DNA from: Bradysia coprophila
Taxonomy: Eukaryota; Arthropoda; Insecta; Diptera; Sciaridae
Length of the DNA stretch: 64,000 bases
Direction of reading: 5' to 3'
NCBI RefSeq assembly: GCF_014529535.1
Contig: NW_023503376.1
Location: 6,335,716-6,399,715, forward strand
Positions 1 to 12,339 of the stretch are shown piece by piece. The notes beneath the pieces were generated by a model that did not search any database, was not told the origin of the DNA, and saw only the letters and a list, made by a program, of their open reading frames with translations. The position numbers were made by a program, and so were the translations under genes. Positions within the stretch are counted from its first letter, which is position 1. Each line of letters begins with the position of its first letter.

Positions 1-2516
1 TTTGTGCTACCCTGTCATCATGAAAATCTTGAAGCCCTTTTCAGGACCTCATCTCCTTCTCAACCTATTGCCTTACGCTCTACACGAATCACTCCAGGCG
101 AGCAAACTGATCCCTATGATTAGGTACCAAAATGATAGCTAATCCTTAGGGCAGAAAGCAAAGAGTGACTGGCGTCAACCTCGTTTCATTAGACTGTAAA
201 TTCTAGAAAGCCACTGGGAGGACAGCTGTGTCTCACCCCTTAGACCTTACACTAATGACAGCGAGTAAGGCAACATTGTCGCCCGAATCACAGTCCTTGT
301 CATTGGGATTGATAAAGCCTGTGATTTACATTCCGCTCGATATTGACCTGGTCCAGTCTCATATTTTATAAGACTAGCCCGTTCGAACGTAAACTTTCTC
401 TGCAGTGGGCCAATATGAAAGCCGAGCCAGACAGAAGCGTCACTCAGCAGCGCGCCACCAAAAGGTCAACCGCCAAACTTTACCACTATTTAGCCCAAAA
501 GCCCTTACATCTAAATTAGACTGACGGACGAGCCACCTTTGAGACAAGGACCTTCGGTGCAAAAAGCGAAATGACAGCGTGTCCAGACGATAGCACACCA
601 CTGAATAGCACAACGACCCGACACGGCAACCATATCGTCCCTTTGCAAAGAGTTTTGCACAACATGGAATACATCCCTCGAATATTAATACAGAGAGATG
701 TACCCTCATCGAGTGTACGTTGTCTTTGCGAGGAATCAAAATAAAAGCCGGGAAAAACTAGCATCTCTCAGCGACATAACACCACCAATCCATCCGTCGA
801 CCTTGTCCACTCTATAGCCCGAAAGCCTAAGCTCTATGAATAGTCCGGATCATTTTACTCATAGAAGCAAAATAGGACCCAGCCACATCAGTGAGTAAAC
901 TTTTAGACCATGAACCAGCCGGAGAGCTAAAGCTGGCGAGTGAGGCAAAGCAACTAAGAGTCCTGGCAGTGACACACCACTGAGAAGAGTACCAATCTCG
1001 CCAAGCCTTCCTAATGTCTCCTCGCAAAGAAATTCCGCTCACAGCGTCCAAAAATTCACCGAAGTATGTTCTCGAAATATTCGTCGTGAATTTCTGTTGG
1101 TTCCAGCTGTCACTATTTTTTCGACGGTACGCGTACACATTGTGAGGTTGTGACGAGCACCGTATCATTAGCCGCACAAAAACGTTGGTTTATTGGATTG
1201 GTTTATTTAGAACTCCAACTTTACCGGCGACCATGGCACTTCATAGCCAAGATTTAGTCAACAGAAACGTTTTTCTGGTCAGTTCTGACTACAAAAAGTA
1301 TAATTAATTTCAGACACAGAAACAAAACACTTGTTGACGTTTGCAGTGTTGCCAGCCAGCAACATGTAAAACATTTCCTTCCAAAATCTATCACTTCACT
1401 ATTTTTATCATTCATTCCGTTATATGAAGAGAACACTAGTTAGAGCTCATCATGAGTTTTTATCATCGTTATAGATAACAGATGAGAAGCCGTTACTATA
1501 ATGTGAGAATGTCTTGCTTACACAAGCATGTTTAATGTTTAAGAGGGTACAATGGCTTAGCTTCAGACAAAAACCAAAATTGCGCGAAAAATAGGGCATG
1601 TTTAGGAACATAATTCTCAGGATTCAAGAGATGGAATACAGCAAAAAGGGGATTAACGGTTAATTTGAACCTTACTTAACAGAAATGTGTTTTCGCATTT
1701 ATAAAATTACTTGATTTTCACAATTATTTTTCACAATTAAAACACGTCTGCATTTTTTTTCCACCTTAGGTACATTTTTTCGGTAGTACATCGAGAATAA
1801 TCACATAAGTTGCTATATCAAAACCGTTCCTTATGTCGCTGACCACGAAAATATGTTTTCATTTTTTAAAAACTTCGTTTTTGTTTTGACGAAATTAAGT
1901 GAAATCAAAAAATTTTCTACGACGGCGGCCATCTTGTTTTTACAGTATTTATATGGTGGCCGTCTTCGATGTTCCAGATTCTTTTGTTATTGAAGACACA
2001 AAGAGCATGTTATTTGAATTTAAAGTGGTGGCGCCATAGTATTTGGTTTGTACGCTCTTAACACTGCAGCCAATATTTAAAAAAATCGCGAGATTTTTTG
2101 ACAAATGTTGTCAGATCTAATTTTAAAATTTCTTCAAAATTACTTGGCCAATCTCGAGATAGAAATTGACCACAAGCATACAAGCAAAGGTTGGTATTTT
2201 TTTACATAAAAAGCTAAACTTTGAAATGGCAATGCCCTCGCTAGCAACCTAACTACATTTATTAAGGTGGTAACAATGCCTTTGTTTTTTAAATGTAAAA
2301 TTAGAAATTAGTCAACAGTGTATGATTCTACAAGCAAAGGAAGTAGGTGGTGTGTTGACAGCGTCAAAACGAAGTTTGTTTGCTAGAGAGAATATTCTCT
2401 CGACCAAATCTTAACCAATTTAACGTGCCAATTAAACTCGTACCGATGCGATGCCCAGATTACGAATAAAATACTTTAAGTGTCGCTGAAACGCATGGGG
2501 AAAAGTTGCTGTAGTA
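1..2516. other. No recognisable gene; left-edge DNA
   Basis: The first 1.2 kb is visibly richer in GC than the rest, and both strands carry modest open frames (for example 827-1177 minus), but none resembles a known protein and none has a convincing signal peptide, splice context or domain. The stretch might be part of a mobile element cut by the window edge; no terminal repeats or RT/integrase motifs are visible. From about 1240 to 2516 the sequence is ordinary AT-rich non-coding DNA. Confidence 0.4.
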
Positions 2517-2632
2517 AGCGTACCAATCCTCGGACAAGAATGAGTCGTCGAACACCTGTTGTTATTTTATTCATAAACCTTAGAGCACAATAGGTGTCCG
2601 ACAACTCATTCTTGTCCGAGGATTGGTACGCT
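2517..2632. mobile_element. Foldback MITE, 116 bp
   Basis: Near-perfect inverted repeat. The left arm begins AGCGTACCAATCCTCGGACA and its reverse complement closes the element at 2632. The arms pair over about 45 bp around an AT-rich centre. A single-arm relative lies at 19992-20040. No coding capacity. Target duplications are not clear, so the superfamily is not assigned. Confidence 0.75.
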
Positions 2633-5467
2633 CATCCTATATACTATGTTGCCTGGTCCCTTAACTCTTTAACATTTTTTTTGTAGTGTGGAGTTGCGTC
2701 ACGGCGTTTTACCAACGTGGTGTCATGATAATTTGATCTTAATATTGACTTTATATCTTCTTAGCTTAATACTGGTGAGCGTGTTGAATGGATGCTGTAC
2801 ATTGTACACGTCTCAGCTAATATTGGTTATATCAAACCTGTAATCGTATTTGCTTTTGTGTAACTATCAAGATTTGTTTGTTGATGGTTCGATTGTTTGA
2901 AATGGTTTCAATGAAACCACACGGTGTATTGACGAAATTAATCAACAATGCGTCGTAATTATAATTGATTCTTGTACTCGGATGACTTTTAGCGATTGGA
3001 TGGTCTATTAGGTATAATGCAAAAATAATAGATTGGGTGGAAAGTACACTCTAGATGATGTCAAAATTAGTTCAGGATATCCAGATTAGGTCTTAAAAAA
3101 GTAACTCAATTTTAAAAGGGCACAAGGCAGTCTGTAAATGATAAATGGTCTCTGCTACTACCGTAAATAATTGTTTGGCTATAGTTCACGTGCAGGCCTG
3201 GCCTGATATTTCAACAAACGGTTAGTCTGTTTAACTTACCACAAAGAAGATTATGTTGCGTGGCGGGGACAGTTGCAACGGAAAGCTAGTTCATTTACAT
3301 CAACCGTATATCGATCGAGACATGGCACTGCAGTAAATACATCCACAACTGATCTGTAGCGGCGGATTTAATTTGTTTTCATACAGTTGCCGGTGACGAT
3401 CACACTTGCCTACGACCGCCATTAAGCCCGAGGTCGAAACACCCGTCATTGCTTCAATTACATCACTTCACGTGAAAAGAACAATTTGTGGTTTCAGAAG
3501 AGCTATTGCTTTGTTCAATGATATTTTGACTTCCTATACATCAGGGAAACTTCACTCCTCCTGGAATCAGTTTATTCTCCAGGTAAAATAATGTTTAAGA
3601 CCTAACTGATACTAAGGTGAATATAGTGCAAGATATAGTGGGACCTCTCCACTTACTTGAGGGAACGTTTAACTAACTGGAAGCTGAAAGCTACCATATT
3701 TTTTTGGACTTTAGGATTTATATTTCGTGTCATCAAGAAATGAAAATTTTAATAAGTTACGTGTAAAACCAGTTAAGCCCCCAAACAGTTGGTAATGTTG
3801 ATATACAAAGTGATACCTTTTTCTGCTGGGTTGCATACAAATAGTAATCATGTTTTAACTGTCGAAGCCATCTGAAGCTCCCTATTACAGTAAAGCTTAA
3901 TTAAAAATAGGGGAGCGGATTGCTTTTGTTTATGAAATGTGTGTAGATCAGTTTCATGAGCAGCATATTGTTTCACAAGATTTTTATCCCCCCGTTCGAC
4001 GATTCAGCAAAATGAAGTGGATACTAGAGGAAAGAAGATTATCCATAATTTGATACATGAATCTTTTAACATAACACGGAAATTGTTTCATTTCTTGTAA
4101 TCAACCATACAACGTGCTCCACTCGTCTTTCAAGAAAGTGTATCATATATCGGTCCGGCTGCCTCTAAATAATAAATCACCTAAACTGATGAAAGGCTGT
4201 GCAAACCAAACCAACGAAATTATCTCGGGCACTACAGTATTAATACAATTTATTACTCAAATTTGCACACAATACATTTCCTAAAGGGTTTACCAGTAAC
4301 ACAAACCAGGTGCATTTAAACATTTATAAAATCTCTTCAGGCAACATCAACCACCAACTCTAAAATCCTTTGATCTCTTTTACAGATTCAACAACATGAA
4401 ATCAAGAACACACAACAAAGGATAAAACCCTTTTTGAATACGCATTGATTGTATTTAATGTGGGTATGTCTCTGAAAAGTTATGCACGTTTAGGTTCACT
4501 GTAGTTGAACTATACAGAGAGCGAGATTTTTATACAGTTAAAATGGTTGGTGTGGTTCAGAACATAAAAAAATAATATTAAATTGTTGCACAATAGATAC
4601 AAATTGTGAACGGCTCATTATTCAAATATGCAGATTGGTTTTAATTCCATTATTAAACGTTTTAAATGCGATTATAAATACACAATTTTTTTTTTCATTC
4701 TCCTTCCAAAGAGTTGTTGTGGTTGTTTCGTTTTGCGTACGTATACATACAATTTTGAAAGAGATTAAACGATTGTGTCATTCGATGCATTATTAAGCCG
4801 AGGACAAGAGTCTCTTAATGTTTAATCGGGTGAGACACCTTCCACACACAAACTGTTATGTATAAATATGCATTTTGCATATGGTGTGTCTCATAAAATA
4901 CATTAAATGTGTCAAGAATGGCTTATAGCTAATCTTTGTATAAAATTGTTGCAGTTGGTATGTTGTGCGCCATCACTCCGAACTGCAGTTGTACGTCCTT
5001 ACAAAACACTCGACTCTATAGAAATTAAAATGTTGTTACGACTTTGTTAGGAGGCTCATAATCTGAATTGTTAACCTTTCACAGCATATAAGTATCTCTA
5101 GCAAGCAAGCATTTTTATCAGATTCAAACAAAATCTTTAATTTCATTTGTTAGATTTTGCTATGTGTGAGCCAGACTATTTTTTTGGGATTTTTCCAAAT
5201 TTTTCAGGGTTTTTCCTAATTTTCCATTTCAAAATTTTAAGAATTTTTACCGATTACAGTCGGAGAAATATAGATTTCGGGTTTTGTAGAGATAGCATCA
5301 TTTCTATAACTCTCTCAATTGCCTTTTGAAATAACATGCGAAATGAGAGAATACAGAAAAACGATGAAAACGATGAAAACGATGATGTCTCTTAAAATTC
5401 TGAAATCTATTTTTCTCCGACTGTATACAGAATTTTTCCACAGTTTCTAGAATTTTTCCAAATTCTA
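2633..5467. other. Intergenic AT-rich DNA, nothing recognised
   Basis: No open frame longer than about 60 codons and no protein-like translation. No conspicuous repeats apart from short runs. Treated as intergenic. Confidence 0.5.
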
Positions 5468-5642
5468 CATCGAGGAAAAAGAGTTGAAAATCTCACCTGT
5501 AGCTTTTGGCTCCAGGTAATCTACAATAGCTGCAACAGCTGTATTTTTTGTATGCGGCGCTACAGCTGTGGCAGCTATTGTAGATTACCTGGAGCCAAAA
5601 TTACCAGCTGCAGGTGAGATTTTCAACTCTTTTTCCTCAGTG
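5468..5642. mobile_element. Foldback MITE, CACTGA-type ends, copy 1
   Basis: Long inverted repeat of about 175 bp. The arms carry a shared core (GAGTTGAAAATCTCACCTG, then CCAGGTAATC) around a CAGCTGTA-rich centre. The ends read CATCGAGGAAAAA and TTTTTCCTCAGTG, flanked by TA on both sides, which suggests TA target duplication. A sister copy lies at 20358-20522. Surrounding DNA (5160-5760) is rich in TTTTTCC/GGAAAAA runs. Confidence 0.75.
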
Positions 5643-6076
5643 TACAAAATTTTTCCATACTTTTTACAAATTTTCCAAAAATTTTCACAATTTTCAAAAA
5701 AAAGGAAATCAAGGAAAATTCAACAAAATATGAGAAAATGTTTCAGAAAAATAGTACCAGGTATGACCTCTTAAGTCAGAAATCGTCGTTTATATCGATA
5801 ACAGACGAACCACATGATTCAAAATTTTGTTGAGGGAAAATTGACCTTTCAATGAAAGGCTTTCATAGCTAGACGGCAATTAGACCACAAGAGCTTTTTG
5901 TCGTTGACTTGAAGCTGTCACGTAGGCAAATTGGGATTTAGACCACCTTCTCACCAGTGCAGTGCCTGTTTACTGTAACACCCACTAGAACTCTATCTCA
6001 GGTCTAGAGCACTAAATTTCTTCAGAATCTATCTGGACTGATCAAAAGTGCGATCCCAATCGCTCACAAACACTCA

Positions 6077-6260
6077 CTCCGGTAAATCCGGTAATTAAAC
6101 GGAATTGACAAGAATTGAAAGGAATTGACAGGAATTAATGGGAATTGTAAGAAATTGACAGGAATTGAACGGAATTGAAAGGAATAGGGCGAATCCGGCA
6201 ATTAGACGAGTTGCTCCGGAAATTGAGGTAATTAAACGGAATTGAAAGGAAATAGAAATT
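6077..6260. repeat. Minisatellite of about 10-bp units (GGAATTGAMA)
   Basis: Degenerate tandem array of GGAATTGACA/GGAATTGAAA units, interrupted by CCGGTAATTA and CCGGCAATTA variants. The two open frames spanning it on the minus strand encode repetitive low-complexity peptide and are not taken as genes. Confidence 0.75.
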
Positions 6261-7173
6261 GATTTGCCACTTTTTTGACCAGTGGCTTCCCCCTCGATTT
6301 TTAGCATAGCAAACCTTCATTCGGTTCTCATGTAACGAAAACATAAATTTTCGAAAAGGCGACAAGCGTAAAAACGTATAGCGGGCTGAGACCACAATTT
6401 TTACTGTGAACGCTCGATTTATGTTACCTCTGAAAATAGTCACGAAAATAGTAACCTCGTCTAGAATCACTACGAATAGACTCTCTCGGTCACTTCGTCA
6501 CGGAAGAATCACCCCTGAATATGGTGAAACAGTTAGGTGAATCCGCAAACTGAATTTTGTTTTGAACAGTATTCGAGTCCCTCAACAAGATTATGAAAGA
6601 AATCAGAGGTTGTCTCCCGAGCCAAATAAAAAAAAACCTACCGTGACACGCGTATCACAACAAAGTCATTTCATCGGTTACACTTCATTTGTAAAAGACA
6701 GCTTGTGGAGTTCGATCAAAAGCTATAACTTCATCATCATTTTATTCTGGTCATCGTTGTTGATAGCTGTTCACTAGCAGTTGCTATTGTAGGTTTTAGT
6801 GACGTTAATGTTTACTACAAATACAATATTTTCACTTAATAGTACATCGTTACACTCGTGTTCGTGTAATATACAGAAGAGTATTAATTCTCGGTATATC
6901 CACCGGTACCTTATAATGTTTTATTGTATTGACGGAAACGACCAACTTATCGACATATTAATGTAGGCTTATGAACCCTAGGTAATTAATAATGACGTCA
7001 TATCAATGGAATAATTGAGAGAAATAATGTTCGGTATAATACTCCGAAAAACAGTGTTTAATGTCGATATATATACACCGCAATGCAATAAAATTTATTT
7101 TGTTTACCAAATGCAACTGCTTATAAATCACATATGACTTTCGTGCTCTTTATCTCTCAAAAGTTTATATGAA
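6261..7173. other. Intergenic, nothing recognised
   Basis: No gene or structured repeat seen. The segment lies downstream of the 3' end of the minus-strand DUF1091 pseudogene. Confidence 0.45.
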
Positions 7174-7724
7174 TCAAAATTGTTCAAGTCTTTGATCAGA
7201 GATACTAACATAGATTCTCCCGATCATGAGAGTCGTACCTTGATAAGCGCTAGCCCCAGTTAATTCAATCCGATATCTACCAGACGGCAAAATTTGACCA
7301 AAGTTCATCGTATCTATCAGCATGCCTTTAATTTTGAAGTAATAGACATCTGGTGGGAAAGGACAATCTCGAAAAATGTTATTGTAACCACTCATTTGCC
7401 TTTTTAGGATGTTTAACAGTACATTTCCATTTGCTCCTTCCATGACTTTGCAAACATCCTCAAACACGTCAACCAAAAATTTTCTAAATTCGTTCGTACT
7501 AAATTGACGATACACCACAACGTGTACAAACAGAGATTGATATGTCCGATTTACTGATACTTCCACATCAACATCCATTGCCGTGTGATTCACTTTTTAG
7601 ACCCGTACGAAGTACTGGGGTCTTATGGGTTTACGCATACGTTTGTAACACGTCGAATTGGACTCCCTGAGTAAGGGGAAACCTATTGTGGTTGTCTAGA
7701 GATGCCAAATCCGCGAAAAAAAAA

Positions 7725-7790
7725 TGTCCGTCTGTCCGTCCGTCTGTCCGTCTGTCCGTCTGTCCGTCTGTCCGTCTGTCCGTCTGTCTG
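7725..7790. repeat. (GTCTGTCC)n microsatellite
   Basis: About eight copies of the 8-bp unit TGTCCGTC with one variant. It sits 125 bp inside the Helentron-like element. The same array at 31920-31982 occupies the same relative place in another copy of the family. Confidence 0.9.
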
Positions 7791-8504
7791 CACGATAACT
7801 TGAGTAAAACGCATCCGATTTTGAAAATTCTTTTTTTTCCCGTTTGGTAATGTCAAAAGACAGGCTAAGTTCGAAGATGAGTGATTTTGGATCGACCCCT
7901 CCCGAGCTGTGGCCCAATAAGTGCTTTACGGTTTTTCGAAGATATCTCCGGACATTTAAACGTTACACTTGTATACGTCAAATAAAAGGTATTTACAATA
8001 CCGTTCGACAAAAAAAAAGTTTATGGAAATCGGATGACCGACTCGTGAGTTAGACCCCTTGGTGTGAAACAGGCACAGTGCGGCAAGCAGTTTTTGCTTG
8101 TAGGTCGGCCACATTTGAACATATTTCGTCTGTTTTAGCTTTATTAGATAGGTATTGACCGTACCAATCAGGGAAAAAAAAATTTATGAAATTATGTTCT
8201 CCGGAGCGTGAGCTAGGTCTCTTGGAGTGAGCTCTTATCTGGCTACTCGGAAGTACAGTGAACGTGGTGTATTTTGACAATATCTCGAGTAAATTTTGAC
8301 CGAATTTCATGAATTTTTTTTTGTTTGAAAGGTATTAACGAATGTAAAGCGTCGGTACTATTTCCGGTCTCCTAACAAAATGGCTGCCGGCGGCCATATT
8401 GGATTTTATTAAAAGTGATATATCTTGGGAAAAATGGTACTTAGAGAGTTTCTGTTAACATGGAAATAATGTGTTAAGTGTGAGGGGTTTCAGGGATTCC
8501 ATAT

Positions 8505-8590
8505 ATGGACATCTATATATACCTATATACAGCTATATTGAGCTATATACAGGCATATAGAGCTATATAATAGCATATATTCCTCTGTGA
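8505..8590. repeat. AGCTATATAC/GGCATATA short tandem repeat
   Basis: Imperfect tandem units of about 10-16 bp (AGCTATATA, GGCATATAG, CCTATATAC) inside the Helentron-like element. Low complexity, no coding. Confidence 0.6.
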
Positions 8591-9408
8591 AATGTTTATT
8601 TATAGTGAAATATAGTTAAATATAGCGGTATATAGCTGTTTAAATAGGAATTTATGAAATTTGTCTTCGTACGGGGCTGTCTATATTGCCTCCGGCAATT
8701 TAGTTGTATATGATAACAAGGCAAAGAGTGGATAATGTAAGTGATTTTAAAGGGAGAATAGTTTTTCAGCAGAGAAGAAAATGAAGTAAGAGAAATGAAG
8801 AGTTTCACATTAAAGGCTTTTGATACGAATAGGTGTTTCGTACGGGTCGGCGTTAGCTATGTTTTTGCTAGAAATTGCAATAGTTTTTATCCGGTATTGG
8901 GCACCAATTTCATTTCAGCTCTTTCGAAGTTAAAAGTGTTGTGCTGAAATCATTTTTAAAATTAATTTACAGTTTAATTACTCAACAATCTATACCTGAT
9001 TCATCGTAGAAACAAAATGTACCACTACCAACGATGTGAAACGATACAACGAATACCTAATCAACTTCATTTGTTGTAAGGAAAAATCCTCTTATGAATC
9101 TAATCCTGAAACAGTAAACGAATGACACTGCTGCAGAATTTCGACTTTTTATAAACAATTTGTAATCAGTTAGAACTTTACCTATTCAAACACATGCAGG
9201 AAATCCGAATCGCTCTCTAAAATTCCTATTCCGGTAATTATTTATCAGAGATTTATTTACCTTTGAGTGAATAACTTTTTAAATATCTCTGGCTGATCTC
9301 TGGGTTTTTTTTATATAAATGTAAAAGTACCTTTTAATGATGCTCATTCTTAGAATAATCATACCTAGACAGGAAATTGCGAACAGTATTACATAAAATT
9401 TGTGCATT

Positions 9409-9587
9409 GTGGTCCCGACATGAAATACGTAATATTTGATAGTGAGTTTTTCTCTACTAAATTGGTGGACAAAAAGTTTAAATGTGCCTACTAGAATGAT
9501 CAAAATCGTCTATACATGTGTTAGTAAAAAAACTCTACGTAAAATTGTACGAAATGTGTTTCTTATAGAAGCTGGTGTCGGGACCAC
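9409..9587. mobile_element. MITE with TIR GTGGTCCCGACA
   Basis: Ends GTGGTCCCGACA (9409-9420) and TGTCGGGACCAC (9576-9587), 179 bp. A diverged copy in the opposite orientation lies at about 11940-12115, upstream of the intact paralog (same internal ACATGAAATACGTAAT and CTCTACTA blocks). The two DUF1091 upstream regions therefore carry inverted copies of it. Confidence 0.65.
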
Positions 9588-10571
9588 AGTTTATCGTACG
9601 AAATACCAGTCTATGTATCTTTAGTCTAAGTGCTCATTAGATTCATTTTGATATTGAGCACCCTCACAGACTGTGACACAGTGATTCTTACTTATATGTA
9701 AATGGACAATTCATTTTTTCATTTTTTTTTTATAAAACAAAATTTTTGGATGAGAGAGTGGTTGTCACAGCACGTGAGTGAAAAAATTAGCAGATGTGCC
9801 GACTTATATTTGTGAGTAAAGGTGCCGACGAGACACTTTTAATTAATTTTTAGGTAAAAGTACTAGTGCCGAAAAGAGGCTATTCATTGCAATTCACTCG
9901 TCTTTAACTTACAATTGGAACATTTCAAATTCATTTGGAGATTGTTACTCTATCCCGATCAATGCCATTCATAGATTTTTCACATTAAGTTGGAAAATGT
10001 AGGTTCCCCATGGGACAAAAAAAAATTTCTGAACTTCTTTTATTGCCAAAATTAATGTCAGAAACTATGATCATTTCACAGAGGGCTTTACCCCACACAT
10101 AATTTCCCATCGCCCCGTATACTTGGTCGTACTGATGTAGATGCGCAGCACGAATCATCTTGATACTCTATTTGCTATTAATATTCAGGCATACGTATAT
10201 CACTCTATCACCTACTATTCTAAGTCGACATCCCATTGTGGCCGTGTGATCCTCTCTGACCCCAAGTTTAGAGGAGTAACCGTAAATTTCGAAGGATTTT
10301 AAAATTAAAGTAAAGTAGATCCATCGCGGGTAATCAAAACTCATAAATTGAAATGAGGTAACTAGTTCAAATTTCTGATTTATTTAAGAAAAAGTACAGA
10401 TTTTGGTACATTGAAAATGTCAAACAATTAACTTCGGAATTGGGATGATCTGAGTTCAGAATTTACTTTTTTAGCAAAGAATACCTATAGGTGAGGAAAA
10501 CATTGTTTCAAAAAGGTGAAAAATTAAAAGCAGACTGCACATACTTCGTGCTCTTGAAAGTATTTTTTTAT

Positions 10572-11402
10572 TCAAAATTGTTCAACTCTTTGATCAGAGA
10601 TACTAACATATATTTTCCCGACCATGAGAGTAGTACCTTGAAAAGCGTTAGCTCCTGTTAATTCCATACGGTATCTACCTGACGGCAAAATTTGACCAAA
10701 GTTCATCGTATTTATCAGCATGCCCTTCATTTTGAGGTAATAGGTACCTGGTGTGTAAGGGCAATCTCGAAAAATATTATTATAACCAGAAACTTTTTCT
10801 CGAACGATTTTTAAAAGTACATTTCCATTTCCACGTTCCGTGGCTTCGCAAACATTCTCCCACATGTCAACCAAAAATTTCCTAAATTCGTTCGTACTAA
10901 ATTGACGATACACCACAACGTGTACAAACAGTGATTGATATGTCCGATTTAGTGATACTTCCACATCAACATCCATAGCAGTGCGATTCACTTTTTTAGC
11001 TATGAATTTCAACAGTTTTAATCCTGCATTGGGCATCATTTTCATTTCAGCTCTTTCGAAGTTAAAAGTGTTGTGCTGAAGTTAGGAAAAAATATTTTAT
11101 CTGCCTGGAATGGTAGTCTCCCTAGTGCAAAACTGTTTGGTCAGACAAACTTTGTCTCGATGTATCTGTTCTCGGCAGAAAAAATAGTTTATGCACACCT
11201 CTGTCCAAAATTATTTTGTTGACGATTTGAATTATGAACCATGCCTTCGGCTTGCAACAAACATTTTGGACAGAGGTGCATATCTACCATTACCGATGAA
11301 TTATACTTCAAATCAATAGTCCTGTACCTGATTGATCGTAGAGACATAATGAACCACAACAAGCGATGTGAAAAGATACAATGAATACCTGATCGACTTC
11401 AT
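10572..11402 (-). CDS. Secreted DUF1091-family protein, intact copy (two exons)
   Basis: Exon 1 is 11328-11402 (25 codons), a clean signal peptide starting MKSIRYSLYLF and ending ...STINQ at a CAG|GTACAGG donor. Exon 2 is 11075-10572, joined in phase 0 after TTCAG, giving a 192-residue protein. The mature part shows DVDVEVSLNRTYQ, a VCE cysteine, then N-IFRDCP, YY-K-KGMLI and LPSGRYRMEL. This is the spacing of the dipteran DUF1091 family (small secreted proteins, some with MD-2/ML-like folds and chemosensory or reproductive expression); no biochemical role can be read from the sequence. The stop TGA overlaps an AATAAA polyadenylation signal. The start is fixed by the signal peptide. The 252-bp intron holds a hairpin. 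Tandem to a dead copy (7174-9070); an exon-1 relic lies at 22840-22906. Confidence 0.75.
11192..11280. repeat. Hairpin in intron 1 of the DUF1091 gene
   Basis: Inverted repeat TGCACACCTCTGTCCAAAAT ... ATTTTGGACAGAGGTGCA, about 26-bp arms with a loop containing GCCTTCGGC. Small foldback insertion; the pseudogene copy lacks it, so it post-dates the duplication or was lost there. Confidence 0.7.
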
Positions 11403-11489
11403 TGGTTGTAAAGAAGAAAAAAAACCCTCTGCAACTGTAACGTGAATCTAATCCTAAAACAGCAAACGAATGACACTGCTGCAGAGTCT

Positions 11490-11505
11490 CGTATCTATAC
11501 AGACA
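11490..11505 (-). promoter_or_regulatory. Weak TATA-like element of the intact DUF1091 gene
   Basis: Aligned to the strong boxes of the two dead copies (TATAAAAA at 9146-9153, TATATAAA at 22995-23002, both minus), the intact gene has only TGTATAGATAC about 95 bp before its ATG. The flanking GAATTGTC is conserved in copies 2 and 3. Confidence 0.4.
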
Positions 11506-12339
11506 ATTCGAAATTATTTCAAATTCTCATCAATGATAATGCAGGAAATCCAAAATGCATTTTCCGGCAATAACTTTTCAGTGAATTGTTTTTTAAACGT
11601 GGCTGATCTTCCCGCCACAGATTATCTGGTTCTTTTTTATATAAAATATAGGTACCTTTTAATGAAACAACTGATTTAGACTGATTTAGACCTAAATTCG
11701 ACATTTTATTCAGTTTCAGACTGGTGAAAATTACAATATGTCGACTGGCTGTCGCATAGATCACATTGAACTCGTGACATATTTTCATAAATGGCGAACA
11801 CATAACAGTAGATTCGCCTTATTACATCAGTCATTTCCTAGCATTTTCAGTGATGCGTCAACCTTCTAATAGTAGGACCGCACGATCTTTAATTAATTGA
11901 TCATTAATGATATTTTCTTAAGACTAATCATATAGACTGGTATTTCGTATGATACCGACACCAGTTTGTATAACATACACATTTCGTACAGTTTTACGTA
12001 CAGTTTTCATTAACACACATAGGCGTTGAAAATTTTGATCATTCTAGTAGAGAAAAACTCACTCTATCAATTATTACGTATTTCATGTCGTCGGGGTCAC
12101 AAATTTAACGTAACTTTATTCTTAATTTCCTGTCTATGACGTAGACTCTAGGCTAGGCATGATAGGTCTAAGATATTTTCGGTTCATTTCAAGTGAATTA
12201 TTTTGTGATAATAAACTCCCAGGGTGGGTTTAACCCAGAGTAAATTGACGTAATTCATTAATTTGTAATACTTGTGGTACTCGAAAACACACTTCCGAGT
12301 TAGCTCTAATCAAAATTGTTACCTGTAATGGCACCAAGC

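Larger units (their letters stand above)
7599..8870. mobile_element. Helentron-like (HINE/DINE-1-type) element, family 1, copy inside DUF1091 pseudogene
   Basis: It begins ACCCGTACGAAGTAC and carries the inverse TCGTACGGGT at 8838-8847, followed by a short stem-loop (AGC...GCT) before host sequence resumes. Near the 5' end is a (GTCTGTCC)n array (7725-7790), the GTCY microsatellite known from insect HINE/DINE-1 and mini-me elements. A second internal terminus (CTTCGTACGGGGCT then ATTGCCTCCGGCAAT hairpin, 8662-8701) suggests a composite. No transposase is encoded. The 3' 80 bp recurs, inverted, at the right edge of the window. Assignment to Helentron derivatives rests on structure alone. Confidence 0.65.
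7174..9070 (-). pseudogene. DUF1091-type secreted protein, copy 1, nonsense plus transposon insertion
   Basis: Broken paralog of the gene at 10572-11402. Exon 1 (8996-9070) is intact and encodes a 25-residue signal peptide starting MKLIRYSLYR, ending at a CAG|GTATAG donor. Exon 2 starts at 8943 after TTTCAG. After 18 codons in frame it hits TAA (8887-8889), where the intact paralog has TTA (Leu). It is then interrupted by a Helentron-like element of about 1.27 kb (7599-8870). The rest of exon 2 resumes at about 7598 and stays open to the stop at 7174, keeping the NIFRDCP and LPSGRYRIEL blocks of the family. A TATAAAAA box survives at 9146-9153 (minus). The downstream part is still about 80% similar to the intact copy, so the loss looks recent. 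Confidence 0.8.

Noticed and set aside
440-1177. Minus-strand ORFs of 99 and 116 codons in GC-richer DNA
   Set aside because: No domain, signal peptide or family resemblance; overlapping frames equally open; probably composition.
7844-8310. ORFs on both strands at 7.8-8.3 kb
   Set aside because: They lie inside the Helentron-like element and translate repeat sequence.
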